64,000 bases of DNA from Pyronema omphalodes (lineage: Eukaryota > Ascomycota > Pezizomycetes > Pezizales > Pyronemataceae): positions 186,001 to 250,000 of the forward strand of contig JAJJXM010000049.1 of assembly GCA_024516155.1 (NCBI GenBank). Direction: 5' to 3'. This document shows positions 33,501-45,612 of the stretch, piece after piece (within the stretch, counting starts at the first letter, position 1; the number at the start of each line of letters is the position of its first letter). Below the pieces are notes generated by a model. It did not search any database and was not told where the DNA came from. It saw nothing but the letters and a program-made list of their open reading frames with translations. The position numbers and the translations under genes are program-made.

Positions 33501-34306
33501 TATAAAACTTATGGAGATAACCACACACGTATTGTACTCTACAATTCAAGCAATGTCACACCGTCTTTATATGGTGCTTGGGAAGATGTGCCACCGAACA
33601 TGATGGGTTACTGCTCTGACGACGCCGATATGGAGGCATATGGTGGGAAAGTTAGCAAAGAGTCTCCCTGATTCGACGGTGGCAGTCAACCTGGGACCAT
33701 AATAAGATACGACTTTGATACTTCGCTTGAGTAGCCAGTAGTATGGAGGAAAGTTATCATCTCGATAAGAATTGATATTTAGGAACATGATTCAAGGTTT
33801 AAGTTTCCTCCTGTGTTATTTACAACCAAAACCAACGACGTTGTCGAACACGACTTTTACGCTTTTCTGCCGTTGATGCTGCTCCCTCTACCGCCCAGGG
33901 AATTTCGAAACGTGTATCCATGGGATTTGGGAACGCCTACCATCAATCATGATGGATCGCCGCTCTGACGATGCCGACAGTATTCAGTTAGCCAAAGGTT
34001 TTCTGCTTCGAACTTTCATAGATGTCTCTATACTTCCAGAAAAAATCATTCCGTTTTGCAGCTAAATCCTATTCACGTACTCTTACGAATCATCGACACG
34101 AGATTTCTCTACAGCATAGTACAATGCGGGACGAAATTATATCGCGGGAAAGATCTGGGTACTGTTGCTCCTCAGAAATATATAACAATCAACAGCATCA
34201 TCTAAGTTCCAGATTTCAACGTGTAGAAGTTCAAGGAATTGTGTGCTCGAGAATATGAGGGTGGGTTTGGTAATTAATTTGGTTGCACCAAAAACACAGC
34301 TTTTGG
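30541..34306. other. Intergenic region, 3.8 kb, with a degenerate duplicated segment
   Basis: No supportable gene. The short frames at 31418-31603, 32387-32587 and 33567-33788 lack recognisable features. A run of 16 C lies at 33261-33276. Segments at about 33565-33680 and 33915-34015 are diverged copies of each other. Confidence 0.4.
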
Positions 34307-35387
34307 CAGATCTCCCAGTCGTGTAAACCAGTTCAAGATGACGACCAAAACGGACTGTTGGAATATGAGAACTGTACGGCGACCCAGTTCAGTTTACTGT
34401 CAGTAGTATAAACTAGTTAACCTGCAAAAACCAGTTAACTGACTTCAAGGCTTGGCAAACCAGTTGAACCGTTTAAAACTGCGAAAACTGGTTCGTCCAG
34501 AGGAACTGGTTTATGAAGGGGCAATAAATATTATTCAGTGCATATGTACATAACAAAATCTTATACTAATTGGGTCCCCAGAAATCACAAATGACGCCTA
34601 TAATTGAGGCTCTTGAGCCCATTAATGGCCTCCGGAGTGTCTGTCTGCATCGAATGAAGGTCCGATCTAATGATTTTCTTGCATTCGAAAAACAGCCGCT
34701 CGGGCTCGGCGCTCATTGCGGGAATAGACAGCAGTACTTCAACAGCCGTTTTGAAAAGTTTGGGGAACCTGGCCCGCTGCCGGGGCTCACACCACCACTC
34801 AATGGCAGAAGGACCATCCGCAAGTGCTGCCTCCAGTCTTACTCGTCCGGCTGCGTGGGGCTACCTGTTGCTGTATCTTCAGAGCCTTGTGGGGGTTCTA
34901 GCGGGGTATTGAAGCCAGGTAGTATAGAGGAGAGGCTGCTGGTAACGGAACTCATTGTAGGTGGTTGGAGAAAAATGGCAGTGTAAGGTATGGTTGAGTT
35001 CTGTAGGCCAAGAGAAAATAGTCTAGGCGAGATATATAGGAGGATCCACGCCAGCAGAGGTGCGTTCAAATGAGGTTTCGGTACAATATTTGCACCGGTT
35101 TAGCTGTCTATGATCCTCCATGCATGGATTTGGCTGTTTATTCTTCTGCGCAGTAGTCAACGAGGTGGTTAAACTGGTTTGTATCTGACAACCAGTAAAC
35201 TGTTTACCGAGTCAGTTCAATCAGTTCAATCAGTGCACTGCAGTTACCTGGTTCTATGGAACCCTCAAAACTGAACCAACTGCGTATCCGGGACACGAAA
35301 ACTGCACCAACTAACTGTGAATTATCAGTTCAGTTTACCCGGTTTACGATTTTACCCGGTAAACTGGCTATACGGTTGGGAGGTCTG
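34307..35387 (-). mobile_element. hAT-type non-autonomous element, copy 2 (about 1.08 kb, both terminal repeats present)
   Basis: The left end CAGATCTCCCAGTCGTGTA pairs with the reverse complement of the right end, CAGACCTCCCAACCGTATA; the ends differ mainly by transitions. Both start with CAG, as is usual for hAT. Dense AACCAGTT/AACTGGTT subterminal words flank a short minus-strand coding core. I could not find a matching 8-bp target-site duplication. Sequence is shared with copies at 18677-19295 and 55066-55692, all in the same orientation. Confidence 0.8.
34585..35069 (-). pseudogene. hAT transposase remnant reduced to the C-terminal dimerisation region
   Basis: The minus strand first encodes a Ser/Pro/Thr-rich segment (MSSVTSSLSSI, GFNTPLEPPQGSEDTATGS) starting just inside the terminal repeat. 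After a broken stretch it encodes the hallmark hAT dimerisation block: ARFPKLFKTAVEVLL, then SIPAMSAEPERLFFECKKII, then TPEAINGLKSLNYRR and a stop (34585-34587). Compared with copy 3 it lacks a 20-bp or so piece near 34840, which breaks the frame. No catalytic DDE part is present. Confidence 0.65.
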
Positions 35388-38300
35388 ATCTATGATATTT
35401 GTGATATGGATAACCATCGGCAACTAATCAATGATTAAATATATGAATAGATATATGTATGTATCACGAGATATATGGTGGATCAAAAAAGGAGTTGGGC
35501 GGGGAATGATTACCGTGGGGTGTGTTACAATAACCAGTTTCGTCGAATCACGATTTACGAATACAGAATCATGAATCAGGAGTCATGAATTATCACCAAC
35601 TATTCAGCATCGTCTCCGCTACCAAAAAAAATAAAATACAAATCTCTTGTCCTGTTGGTATAACTTCGCCTTTTCTCTTATTTTTTGTTTTTTGTTTGTT
35701 GTATTTTTATTCTGTTTTTATTTCGGGGGAGTTTATTATTGTGAAGCAGGAGATAGGGAGGCCTGACTAGGTGGCCTTGAGGCTTGGTCACGAGGACAGG
35801 ATTGTGGTTCCTTTTGTGCCGCAATAATTACAACAAAGAAACAAAGAAACAAGCTTTCCCGCGCCTCGAAAGCATCGTACCATAGATGAAAACACACATC
35901 AATCTATTTTTCTATATATCCTGTATTTTATCCGCAATATACATCATCATTGTCATCGTGTCTGCTTTTTGGACACCCAAAAGTCGAGAAGAAACCGCAA
36001 TGAAGTTATCCCGATTAATGCCGTACAATCGAACTATGGTTTACTTTATCGCTTTTGATCGGTATTTAGTGAAGTTCTCGGGCGCACTGTTAAGTCTATC
36101 CAGAAAAACATAAAATATGTTATCCCATCTAATTTATTTCTTTGTATACATGCAACCTTAACTCTGAATTTCAATCCCGTGCATATGTAAGCAAGCAAGC
36201 AAGCAAGCATATGGCACGCACATCCGCGATGCATCAACCGTCAACGCAGGAACATTTCCCTAGCCCGGCGCATCAACGGGCTAAGGAATCACTCCTTAAT
36301 TTTCGCTAGCACCACAGCTTCGCATTCCAAACCACCCAGCATAATCCAAGTCGAACCCACAACCCACGACCCAGCAAAGCAGCAAAGCAGCAAAGCAACG
36401 CTACATCGCACTAAACCCCTCTAATCGCATCAAAATCAAAATCAAACCCAAATCCCCCCAAAAAATCTAGGGTTCACCATGTTAAGCCAGCCTAAACCTA
36501 CCAAAGTCTATCAATCAAAGTCAAACTAAACCTATCCAGGCCAAGTAAAAAAAAAAAAAAACGAGCCCACCCCCCCCCCCCCCCCCTACCCCCCCCCCCA
36601 AGCTTAAGATTCGGAATTCCTAACCATCCCTCATCTCATCTCATCTCCGTTTCCAGTCCCTTCCGAACGCTATACCAGATTTATGCTGATCCAATTTCGT
36701 ATATAGTAGACTATACGGTATGGTATGGAGAAGTATCCATAATCATATGGCACCACATACTGTACATAGCACCATACATAGGAGAGGAGAGCCATAGATG
36801 ATAGGGAGACTCCCTTCTATTTTCTTTCACCCCTCTGTTATAGCGTCGCAGGGAGTCCACGTGCTACAACGGAGTGGGGGATATTTTATTTTTTTCGCGT
36901 ATTTTCAGATATAGTAAAGTAAAGTAACGAGTGAGAAGCGTGAAGGAAGTTTTAGATTATAGTTATCCATAAATTTTTTTTTTCTATTCTATGTATGTAC
37001 ACAGCTGTTGTTCGGTTCAGTTCCATGTGTTTAGGGGGGCGGGGTGGGTGGTGGGTACATACTTGAGTAAAAAAGAAAAAAAGCATGGCAAGGTGGTAAG
37101 GTGGTAAGGTGGTAAGGTGGTAAGGTGGTAAGGTGGTAAGGTGGTAAGGTGGTAAGGTGGTAAGGTAAGGTAGGTCCGGTACCTGCATCGCCATCGCGCC
37201 TCGCGATAGGCGAAAGTCATTGCGTTTCAGTTTTGAGATTGAGATGGGGACAAGCGATGTCACGATGCCACGATGTCAACAAACAATACGGCACAGTACA
37301 GTGCCGTAGCTTCCTTTTTACTCGCATATCCCGCGGGAGGGAGGGTTTCGGTAGTCTATTTTGTCTCGATATGCGCCCTGTTAAGTATTCACGAATTATT
37401 CAGGAAAGTAAAGTTTTTGTTCACGCGCGCCTGTATGTATCTTTAACGAATAGATGATTCGCTTCGGCAAATATCAGGGGGAACAAAACGTTGAAGTTCC
37501 ATAGGCTGTTTTTGTTTTCGGAACTATCATTTCTTGTCTGCGTGAAGCACGAATCATCGTCGAGTTACAACACGCGCTGCGTTCAGTTCGCATATTTCAG
37601 CGCTCCTTCCTGAATCTTCACTTCAGTCAGCACACGATTCATTAATTCACCACCGACCGAATCACCACTTTGAATCATCACTTCAATCAAACATTCGCAA
37701 GCTGCAAGCTGCAACCTACTTCCGTATTCCTAATATTAACAACGAACCCATAATTTCGCCCTTAATCTTCCTCTCTTTCCTTTGCTAAAAAAGACCCCAA
37801 CTCGTCGCCATCATCATCCTTAGATATCACTATGAAAGAAAAACCCAAAACCCACCAACGTTCGCGAAAAGAGGCAAAAAAGAGAAAAAGAACTATTTGA
37901 ACAAAAGTAGAAAATAAAATAAAATGCAATAAAGGGGGTTGTGCTGGGATCCAGGATTACAGCAGGAAGTTTGCTTAGGGGTTAGAGGTATCCGTCGGTT
38001 AATGTCAAGTGAATGTTTTGTACTTCAAACTTCGTACCTCTCAGTACCTGTTACTAAAAAAGTGAACATTAAAGATACTTTCTTTTTGGATATGGTATCA
38101 GGCACATAGAAAATCGAGAAAAAAAAAACTTAACCCAGCATTCATCTGCAAGAAAAAAAAACGCAACCCAACCTTAATCCCGTCTAATCCTTCTTCCCAG
38201 CTTAGAAAAGCAGTAAATCAACGCAAAAAGTAACACACATAGTAGTAGAAAAAAAGAAAGAAAAAAAAACAGGTTAACCAGATAAGTACGCGCAAGGAAA

Positions 38301-38519
38301 CTAAGAATTGAAAAATGTGTTATGAAAAGAAAAAAAGGAGGGTTTTATCGCGGCTAGGGCCCACGTAGTTTGGTATTTGAGTGGATAGATAGATTGTGTC
38401 AGTTGGATGGTCTAAAATTCGTGTCGTGGCGCGTCGTATCGAATTTCCTTTCTTCTCAATTTGTGATAAAAATTTTGGTTGGTTGGGAAGAAGATCGGTA
38501 GTTTGTGATGTTAAGTGGA
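35388..38519. other. Intergenic region with homopolymers and short repeats
   Basis: No firm gene. A 75-codon + frame at 35886-36113 has an N-terminal hydrophobic stretch (INLFFYISCILSAIYIIIVI) like a signal anchor and could be a small membrane protein, but nothing else supports it. Also present: (GCAA)n at about 36186-36207, a run of A then two C-runs at 36548-36599, and A-rich tracts at 38115-38275, which would be the Ras 3' UTR side. Confidence 0.4.
37085..37168 (+). repeat. Octanucleotide microsatellite (GGTAAGGT)n
   Basis: Ten near-perfect units of GGTGGTAA/GGTAAGGT, G-rich on the + strand, lie between two unrelated intergenic stretches. Confidence 0.92.
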
Positions 38520-39295
38520 TTACAAAATCACACAGCTTCCACAGCATCCGGCACTGTCATCGGCGCTCTTTTCTGGTGCGCTTCCTGAACCTCCGTTTCC
38601 TCCTGCCTGTGCGCCGGCTGCGGGAGATGCAGCTCCTCCAGCCTGCTCCTTGTTGTAACGACGGATCTCACGGACAAGGTTGTAGAATGCCTCGTCGACG
38701 TTGATTCTTGCTTTCGCTGAGGTCTCGATAAATCTGCAAGAGAAGTGGTTGGCCAAGTCGCGTCCCTCTGTTGTTTACTTATTAGTTATTGCTGCGCGAC
38801 AAAAAAGCGACCCTGAATTAGGAAAAACATACCCTGCTGTGAGACGGCACGGTCCTGCTCCAAATCGCACTTGTTTCCGACAACAATAACAGGGAAGTAG
38901 TCCTTGTCCTTTACTCTCAAAATCTGCTGCTGGAATGTGGCGATTTCGACGAATGATGTTCTGCTGGTGATGGAGTAAACCAACAAGAATCCCTCTCCGG
39001 TACGCATGTACTGTTCTCTCATAGCGGAGTACTCCTCCTGTCCGGCGGTATCCAAAACGTCGAGAAGGGCGACCTCATCGTCGATAACACACTGCTTGCG
39101 GTATGAGTCTGGTCGACTCGGTTAGCATTGTACTCGAGCTCCACCTAAGCATTGACAAGACAACATACCCTCAATAGTAGGATCGTACTCGTCAACGAAA
39201 TGGCTCTGAATAAGCTGGATAGTCAAACAAGACTTTCCGACACCTCCTCCTCCGACAACGACCAATTTGTATTCACGTAAAAACTGTGCCTGCAT
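38520..39295 (-). CDS. ras1: Ras-type small GTPase
   Basis: Three coding exons on the minus strand, 39295-39169, 39108-38833 and 38767-38520; 216 residues. This is a membrane-anchored GTP switch controlling growth and cAMP/MAPK signalling. P-loop GGGGVGKS (glycine at the Ras codon-12 position is wild type), switch I YDPTIEDSYRK (the Asp codon is split by intron 1), switch [25 protein letters not shown] and ETSAK are all intact. The tail is Gly/Ala-rich and ends CCGSCVIL: a CaaX box with two nearby palmitoylatable cysteines; Leu at the last place can favour geranylgeranylation. I chose the [12 protein letters not shown] start because its length matches other fungal Ras N-termini. An alternative is a 9-nt exon (39376-39368, MSP) spliced to 39289; the GTACGT and CATGCAG signals exist. 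Confidence 0.95.
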
Positions 39296-42200
39296 GTTGA
39301 CGACTCTTTAGCATCTACTGTTGTTGTATGTCGCGCGGGTAAAGGGTGAGGTGGAGGAGGAACGTACGGGTGACATGATGAAGTTTATTCAATGGGATTA
39401 AGAGAGCGGCTCTGAATGTATTCGAGTTGTAGAAATGGTAATAATTAAATCACCTCGGATGTATAGTATCGACGGGTGCGGTTGATGTAGTATGAAGGTG
39501 TTTTGTACTGAAGTTGCGGCTGCTTGCCTCTCCGTTAGCACGTCATTGATTCCACTGTGTCGCGCCTGTGATTCTGTCTCTTCCCCCCCTATCCACATAT
39601 TCTTGGAAATCCAGCAACACACACACACACACACACACAAAACATACCTCGCTTTATTATCTTCGAAAAAACAAGAGAGAGTGGATGGCGGTTCGGCGAT
39701 GTTCTTTCGGGACGTGTATTGAACAGTGGTGAAGGGCCTTTCGGGGGATCGAGATAACGGGGGCGAGGCAAGGAGGAGGAGGCTGGCGAAGACGATGCGA
39801 TGGGATGGTTTGAACCCCAGAGGAGAAGAGGATAGCACAAGCAGGTCGCAGGGATCCTGGGTTCAGCGTAGTGCCGACTAGCTTTAATTTTTACTTTTTC
39901 CACCGCGGTGCTGGGCAGGCAGCGAATCAAGCAGCCGGGAGAGAGAGGGGAGGGGGGAGGGGGGGTGGAGTGCTTCGTTAATTTTGGGATATCACTCGGT
40001 TGAGGAGGGGGGGGGGGGGAGGAGAGGAGGGGAAGGGGAAGGGGGAGGGGGGAGAGGAAGACAGAGTGCTTCGTCCGTCAATTTTGGGAATTATCTCGTA
40101 GCAGAACTCGAATTTTGGCAATTGTTGTAAATTCTTCGTTAAAAAATTACCGCGATGCTGGAAAAAGAGATGTTTGTGAAATCTCCTGGCGTCCGGGTAT
40201 TCACCACGCTTCTACTACCCACCCTCGTATGCTATGCCCGCCCGCAGTGTGGTTCAGGCAGGCGGTGAGGCAGGACTTGGTGCATCCGAACTAGCCCGCT
40301 TGCCTTCTGCGGAGGATGGGGTGGGAGAAAAGAAGGCGATGCTTCTTGCTACTGACTGCTAATATGCACCGTGTAGGAAAGAGACAGTTCAACACACGAA
40401 AAGAGCAGACTCGAAGCGGTGGAGCGACCATCTTGCATCTGTCTGCACAGCAGTGTGGCTCCAAATATACACCGGCTGTCAGTAAGGGAATGCACTATGC
40501 ACCAGACAGAGGAGATGCAGATGTGTCGATGTTTGTGAATTAACAAAAAAAAAAAAACACAAAAGTCGAAACGAAAAGTGAAGCTGAGTGAAGCTGACGA
40601 GAGGAGTGCGGGAGTGTGGGAGTGCGGGAGGGTGAATTGCGTGTGTGAGTGGGAGATTGAAATTGGCAGCATGGGCGTGAGATCATGAGATCGATTGTCT
40701 TGAATGCAGCAAAATCTGGTTCTAGAAATCATCCATCTCCATCCCGAAAAATTTATTCATCCTCACCTTCTCATCTCTCCTCTACTCCCCTCTGCTTCCC
40801 TCTCCTCTCCTCTCCTCAACTCAACTCAACCCAACTCAACTCCTATCCCATCGCGTCTGCACACAAAACTACAGCTAAACAGGCTGCAGCACAGGATACA
40901 CGGTTAACCAGGATTTGCTGCTCCACCAGCTGGACGCGAGCTTCTCGCTTCGGGAGCTGGTAGCCAGAGAACCGTAGAACCACAGGGAGCCAAAGAACCG
41001 CCAGAGCCACCAAAGGAAAGCCACCAAAGGGACAGCCGGGAAAGGGTAACGAAACCACGCTATGTAAAGTACAGTAGCCGAGCATACATCGGCAGCGCAG
41101 TCTGTACATAGAAGCCATCGTGAGATATTCCGAACATCAACAACGAGCTGTATTATTTTAGTAACGGCAATATATGTAAGATCGTCAATCTCATTATGTT
41201 TTGCCGAAAAGCAGACGGCTTGTGTCACTATCAATGTCCGTCGAAGCTTACCCTCTGCTCGGCAAAGCGAGTCAAGGGCAGCAGCCAGACAGGCAGTAAG
41301 TCAACACCACCACCGGGCATGTGCAAAGACGGCCAACAGAGAAGAATCCCAGGAAAGCCAAGATAAAAGCAACACCATTTAACCCATATCTCGTTACATT
41401 GCGTTGTTTGTGTTCCCCATCGAACCTTCCGGAACCCTCGAAACGCGCGGCAAGAATTTATGCATTCTTATTTCCCTCCCCACATGTTCCATGCCGTGGA
41501 ATATGTAAATGCAAGTAAATAGACGTTTGTACACAGATTTCAGCAGGTGAAAAGCCGAGGTATGTCAGCAACCTGTGCTCGGGGTGAGGAAGGGAACGGG
41601 AGGATCGGAGGTGATGGGGTGGGGGGTTATTTCCCAAGTACGGCGTAGCAACCCAAATAATTCAGACCTAGCAACAGTACAACCCTAACTTCAAAAGTTT
41701 TTCTAAGAAGAAGTATAGTCGCCAATTATCCCACGACCATTCAAAAAAAAAATTGCTAATTCATAGAATAATGCGGTGGTTCGTGTTTTTTTATTGTTGT
41801 GTGAGGGAAAAAAAGAATCCGGCACGGTGATACAAACACAGCGCCCGACTTAACCTTACCCCCTGGCGCTACTGTACTCGGAGCGCTCCGACAAACCCTC
41901 CCTCGATAACCCTAACGAAAAACAATACCCCGAAAACAAGATACTACAAAGCCCTGGAAACCTGAAAGTCCTAGAAACACCGAAAGCCCCGGAGACCCTG
42001 AGAAAACCCACAACCGATAGGAGTTCCATGTATGTAGGTAGCTCAACCACGACTGACAGCACTAGAACCCCTGGGAACCCTGGGAACCCTCCCTGGCAAC
42101 CCTAGAAGCCCTAGAAGCCAGCCTACCGGCGGGAGTCCCGTATGGTGCATATACGGGACGATACATGACATACTTTACCATGATTTATTTACATCCAAAC

Positions 42201-43999
42201 ACCTCAGATTATGTACGATAGTGTTCACGACATCATCGGTAAGGGATGATGAAAGATGCAGATTGCATTTATTTATTACTGTATCCTTGGAAACCACCGG
42301 TCGGTCGCTGTGAGCCTGTCTGTCGATCGGATATGGTTTGAAGTGTGCAGAACCGCTATGGTTGCAGAACTGCGAAATGCAAGGAAAGAAAAGAAAATAA
42401 AAAATGACATAAGCTGTTTCCGGAACCTTTTGAGGTCTTGGTATGTATTTGCTGATGATATTTTTTTTTATGATGTTTATAGTTGTTGTGGTCATAGTAG
42501 GGGTCCCAGTAGTGGTGATATGTAACTCCTTGAAAGTTCTGTCGATATCTTATTTTTAGATCAGAAAGAAGTTTTTCCTTTGGGTTTTAACTTTATCGCG
42601 TATGTAAGTATAATCTAAGTACAGTAATGAGGGGTTACATCACTGGCGTACCCGAGTTTTATCTGTGCAGAATGTCTTAAAGGTTAAAGCTTCTTTCGCT
42701 GCCGGTTGGGAACTTGGTTAGTTATACCAGGCATCAAGCAGTAGGCAACAGGCAGTAAGGCTTGGATGCTTGGGATGCTTGGGATGCTGTATGTATGTAT
42801 TCATGTATGGATGTATGCCATATGTATGTATGTCTGCTGTATGTAGGCGTGGCGTTGGAACCAATCGTAATCCATCGCTATGAATTACAGCCATCATACA
42901 GAAGCGATAGCAGATGGTAGGTAACATTAAGTTCACAACAGATGGAAAGAAAAAATTGACTTTTTCCATTTCTTTTCATTCCTGGAGAATGACAAAATAC
43001 CTACCAGAGAATGAATTATGAATCTCATGCTTAGCTTCTAATATTCCCCATTCCCCATTCCTCATCAAAATATCCAGATATCCAAATATCCAAATATCCA
43101 ACATTCTTCATCCAAATACCTAACCTTCCCAACTCCATAACATAAACCACTGACATAATTCCAACTTTTCCGGTTAATCAACACCCGAGTATACATCATC
43201 CATCCCAGATTATACCTGGCTTTGCACACAACATTTCAGTTTCCGAAGGTCACGCTGTCCTCTATGTAGAATCCAACATCTACCATAGCTACAGATGTCT
43301 CTCACCAGCTGCCAGCATAACATACATCCATTAACTCGTGTCTACAACACATATATCATCATCCATAACCACAAAACAGGATCCAGTCACCGCTGTCACA
43401 TGCGATTGGTAGATCGTAGCCGTAACTAAAGATTTGAGAACCCATGGAGCCTTGATGTAAAATCATATAGTTCAAGAAGAGGTATTTCTTCCGTAGTGAA
43501 TAAGTAGAATAACTCGCTTACACAGCAGTAAATGGAAAGAAAGAAAGACAGAAAATTTTTTGGAGTCTTATATTCAAAATTATATACTAGCTTCATATTG
43601 ATATATTTAGGAACTTTGCCTTTTGGTATTATTTGTCTTATTAATCGATTCCCAGAATTTCCTTGTTTATATATGATTTCCATATCAGGGGTTTTAGATT
43701 CCCTTTCAGAGAAAGTTAGACTGATAAACTATATAAATACAATTGATTAATTTCCTAAATGATCGATTATTTATTTCTTGAGATGTGTTAATCCGATATC
43801 GTCTAGGTTAGGTATGCTATATAAGGTAGCTCTTTTTTTCTACTACTTTTCATTACCCCGTTGCCCTTTGTCCGCTCCAAACAATCAGGAATATGATAAT
43901 AATCCTTGGTTTTGTTTTTGAGCTTTTAGCTAAGATTTATTGTTGCATTCTTTTATGCTCTGTAACTTGATTCCTTTGTTTACTTTTCTCCATTTACCC
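39296..43999. other. Gene-free region upstream of Ras
   Basis: No gene is supported. Near Ras there is a (CA)n tract at about 39615-39640 and a strongly G-rich segment at about 39937-40062 with a run of about 13 G near 40008. CTCCTCTCCTCTCCTCAACTC-like pyrimidine repeats lie at about 40765-40840. CCCTAGAAGCC-type degenerate repeats lie at 42060-42125 and TATGTATG words at 42790-42845. Frames such as 40875-41234 (minus) have no recognisable features. Confidence 0.45.
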
Positions 44000-44903
44000 C
44001 GTTTCCAAAAATTTGTTTCCTCCACTTGTTACATCCTCGGTAAACCCTATCGTCTTCTAGCAATCCAGAATCCCCCTAAATCAATCCTCACCGCTTCTAT
44101 GCCCACCAGCTACAACGGACTGGCTTTGAGGCGAAGAGGTGGGGGAGGGAGGAGCTGGGGGGAGGGGGGGGGCAACCGATCAACCCCATGAATCAATAGA
44201 CAAGACAACACCTTCAACTTCAACATCAGATACCAGTCTTGTCTTCCCTACTAATTCCACTGGATCCCTATACATTGTCCCCTATGAGTCGGGGGCCGAG
44301 CGTTTTTCCGGTGAACATATGGGACTTACTGTTATCGGTATAGGATGTTGCATGCGCTATCACTCGCGTTTCGTAGGGTTGGGGTTGTGGACTTTGGGAT
44401 TTGGGGATTTGGGGATTTGGTGCGAGATGCAGATGCGAGATGAAGGATGTTTGGATGCAGGATATGAGATGAAGGATGTTTGGATGCTAAATGTTTGGAT
44501 GCTAAATGTTTCCCTAGAATACTTAGAATCTTTAGTCACCCCCTTCTCCACTCCCAGCCGGCTCGCTCGCTCTGCCAAATCATTATCCTGAACCGTACCG
44601 CGCTGCACAATTTCCACAATTTCCACAATTTCCTCAAGTTCCTACATTTCCTACACCGCCTACACCATGTAACCCTACAAAAGCTATCTACCCCGCAGAT
44701 ATACCACCACCATCACCACCACCACAAAAAAACAAACCCATTCCCAAACCATTCCCAAACCACCCCCTCTCATCATCTTTCAATATTCCTTAAAAGCTTC
44801 CTTACATGACTCAAATCTCCTAGCACCGCCATGCTAAATCAGGTGCAGATATGTAAATTGTTCTATGTACATCGGATTTTATAACGGGCATAATTGCACT
44901 TGT

Positions 44904-44946
<43 letters not shown>

Positions 44947-45573
44947 GATGTGGGAGTTGGCGCTTAGGGATGCTTAGGGATGCTGAGAGGGGGGGGGGGG
45001 GGGGTGTTATGACACGCGTAGGATATGGGAAGGGGTTGGGGTTGGTGATTGGTGATTGGTGATTGGTGATTGGTGATTGGTGATTGGGGTTGATGATAGA
45101 TATACTCAGGTAGTGGTTTTTTTTGTTGTATACAGTTGTAGGATCTAATGAAATTTGATATGATCGTTGATTTACAGGACGTTGTTAAGCTTAGCAACGG
45201 TTTATGATGATTTTCTGGAGGTTTTTTTCTTTGCCTTGCCTTGCCTTGTAATGATTCATAGCGCAGGGCAGTGGCAGTGGCAGTGGCAGTGGCAGTGGCA
45301 AAGTCAATCAATCAAAAAAAAAAAAAAAAAAAAAAAAAACAGAAACAGAAACAGAAACAGAAACAGAAGTACCCTTTCAACAAATCGACAAATCCTCGAC
45401 AAATCCTCGACAAATCTTCCACACCTCATATCACAAGTTCTAAAATAACCAACCAACCGACGGTACAAATTCCGCCACAATCGCCACAATCATGCAAATC
45501 TGCCTGGCGCTTTGTAAAAAAAAACGTTTCTACATAATTGCACCATATTTGGAATGATTTTTTTTTTTTTTCT

Positions 45574-45612
<39 letters not shown>

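Noticed and set aside
34570..34986. 138-codon + frame over hAT copy 2
   Set aside because: It is antisense to the hAT dimerisation block, which is the recognisable coding strand.
40875..41234. 119-codon minus-strand frame
   Set aside because: Composition is odd (Trp/Phe-rich from GGGAGCCAAAG-type repeats) and no family pattern is visible.
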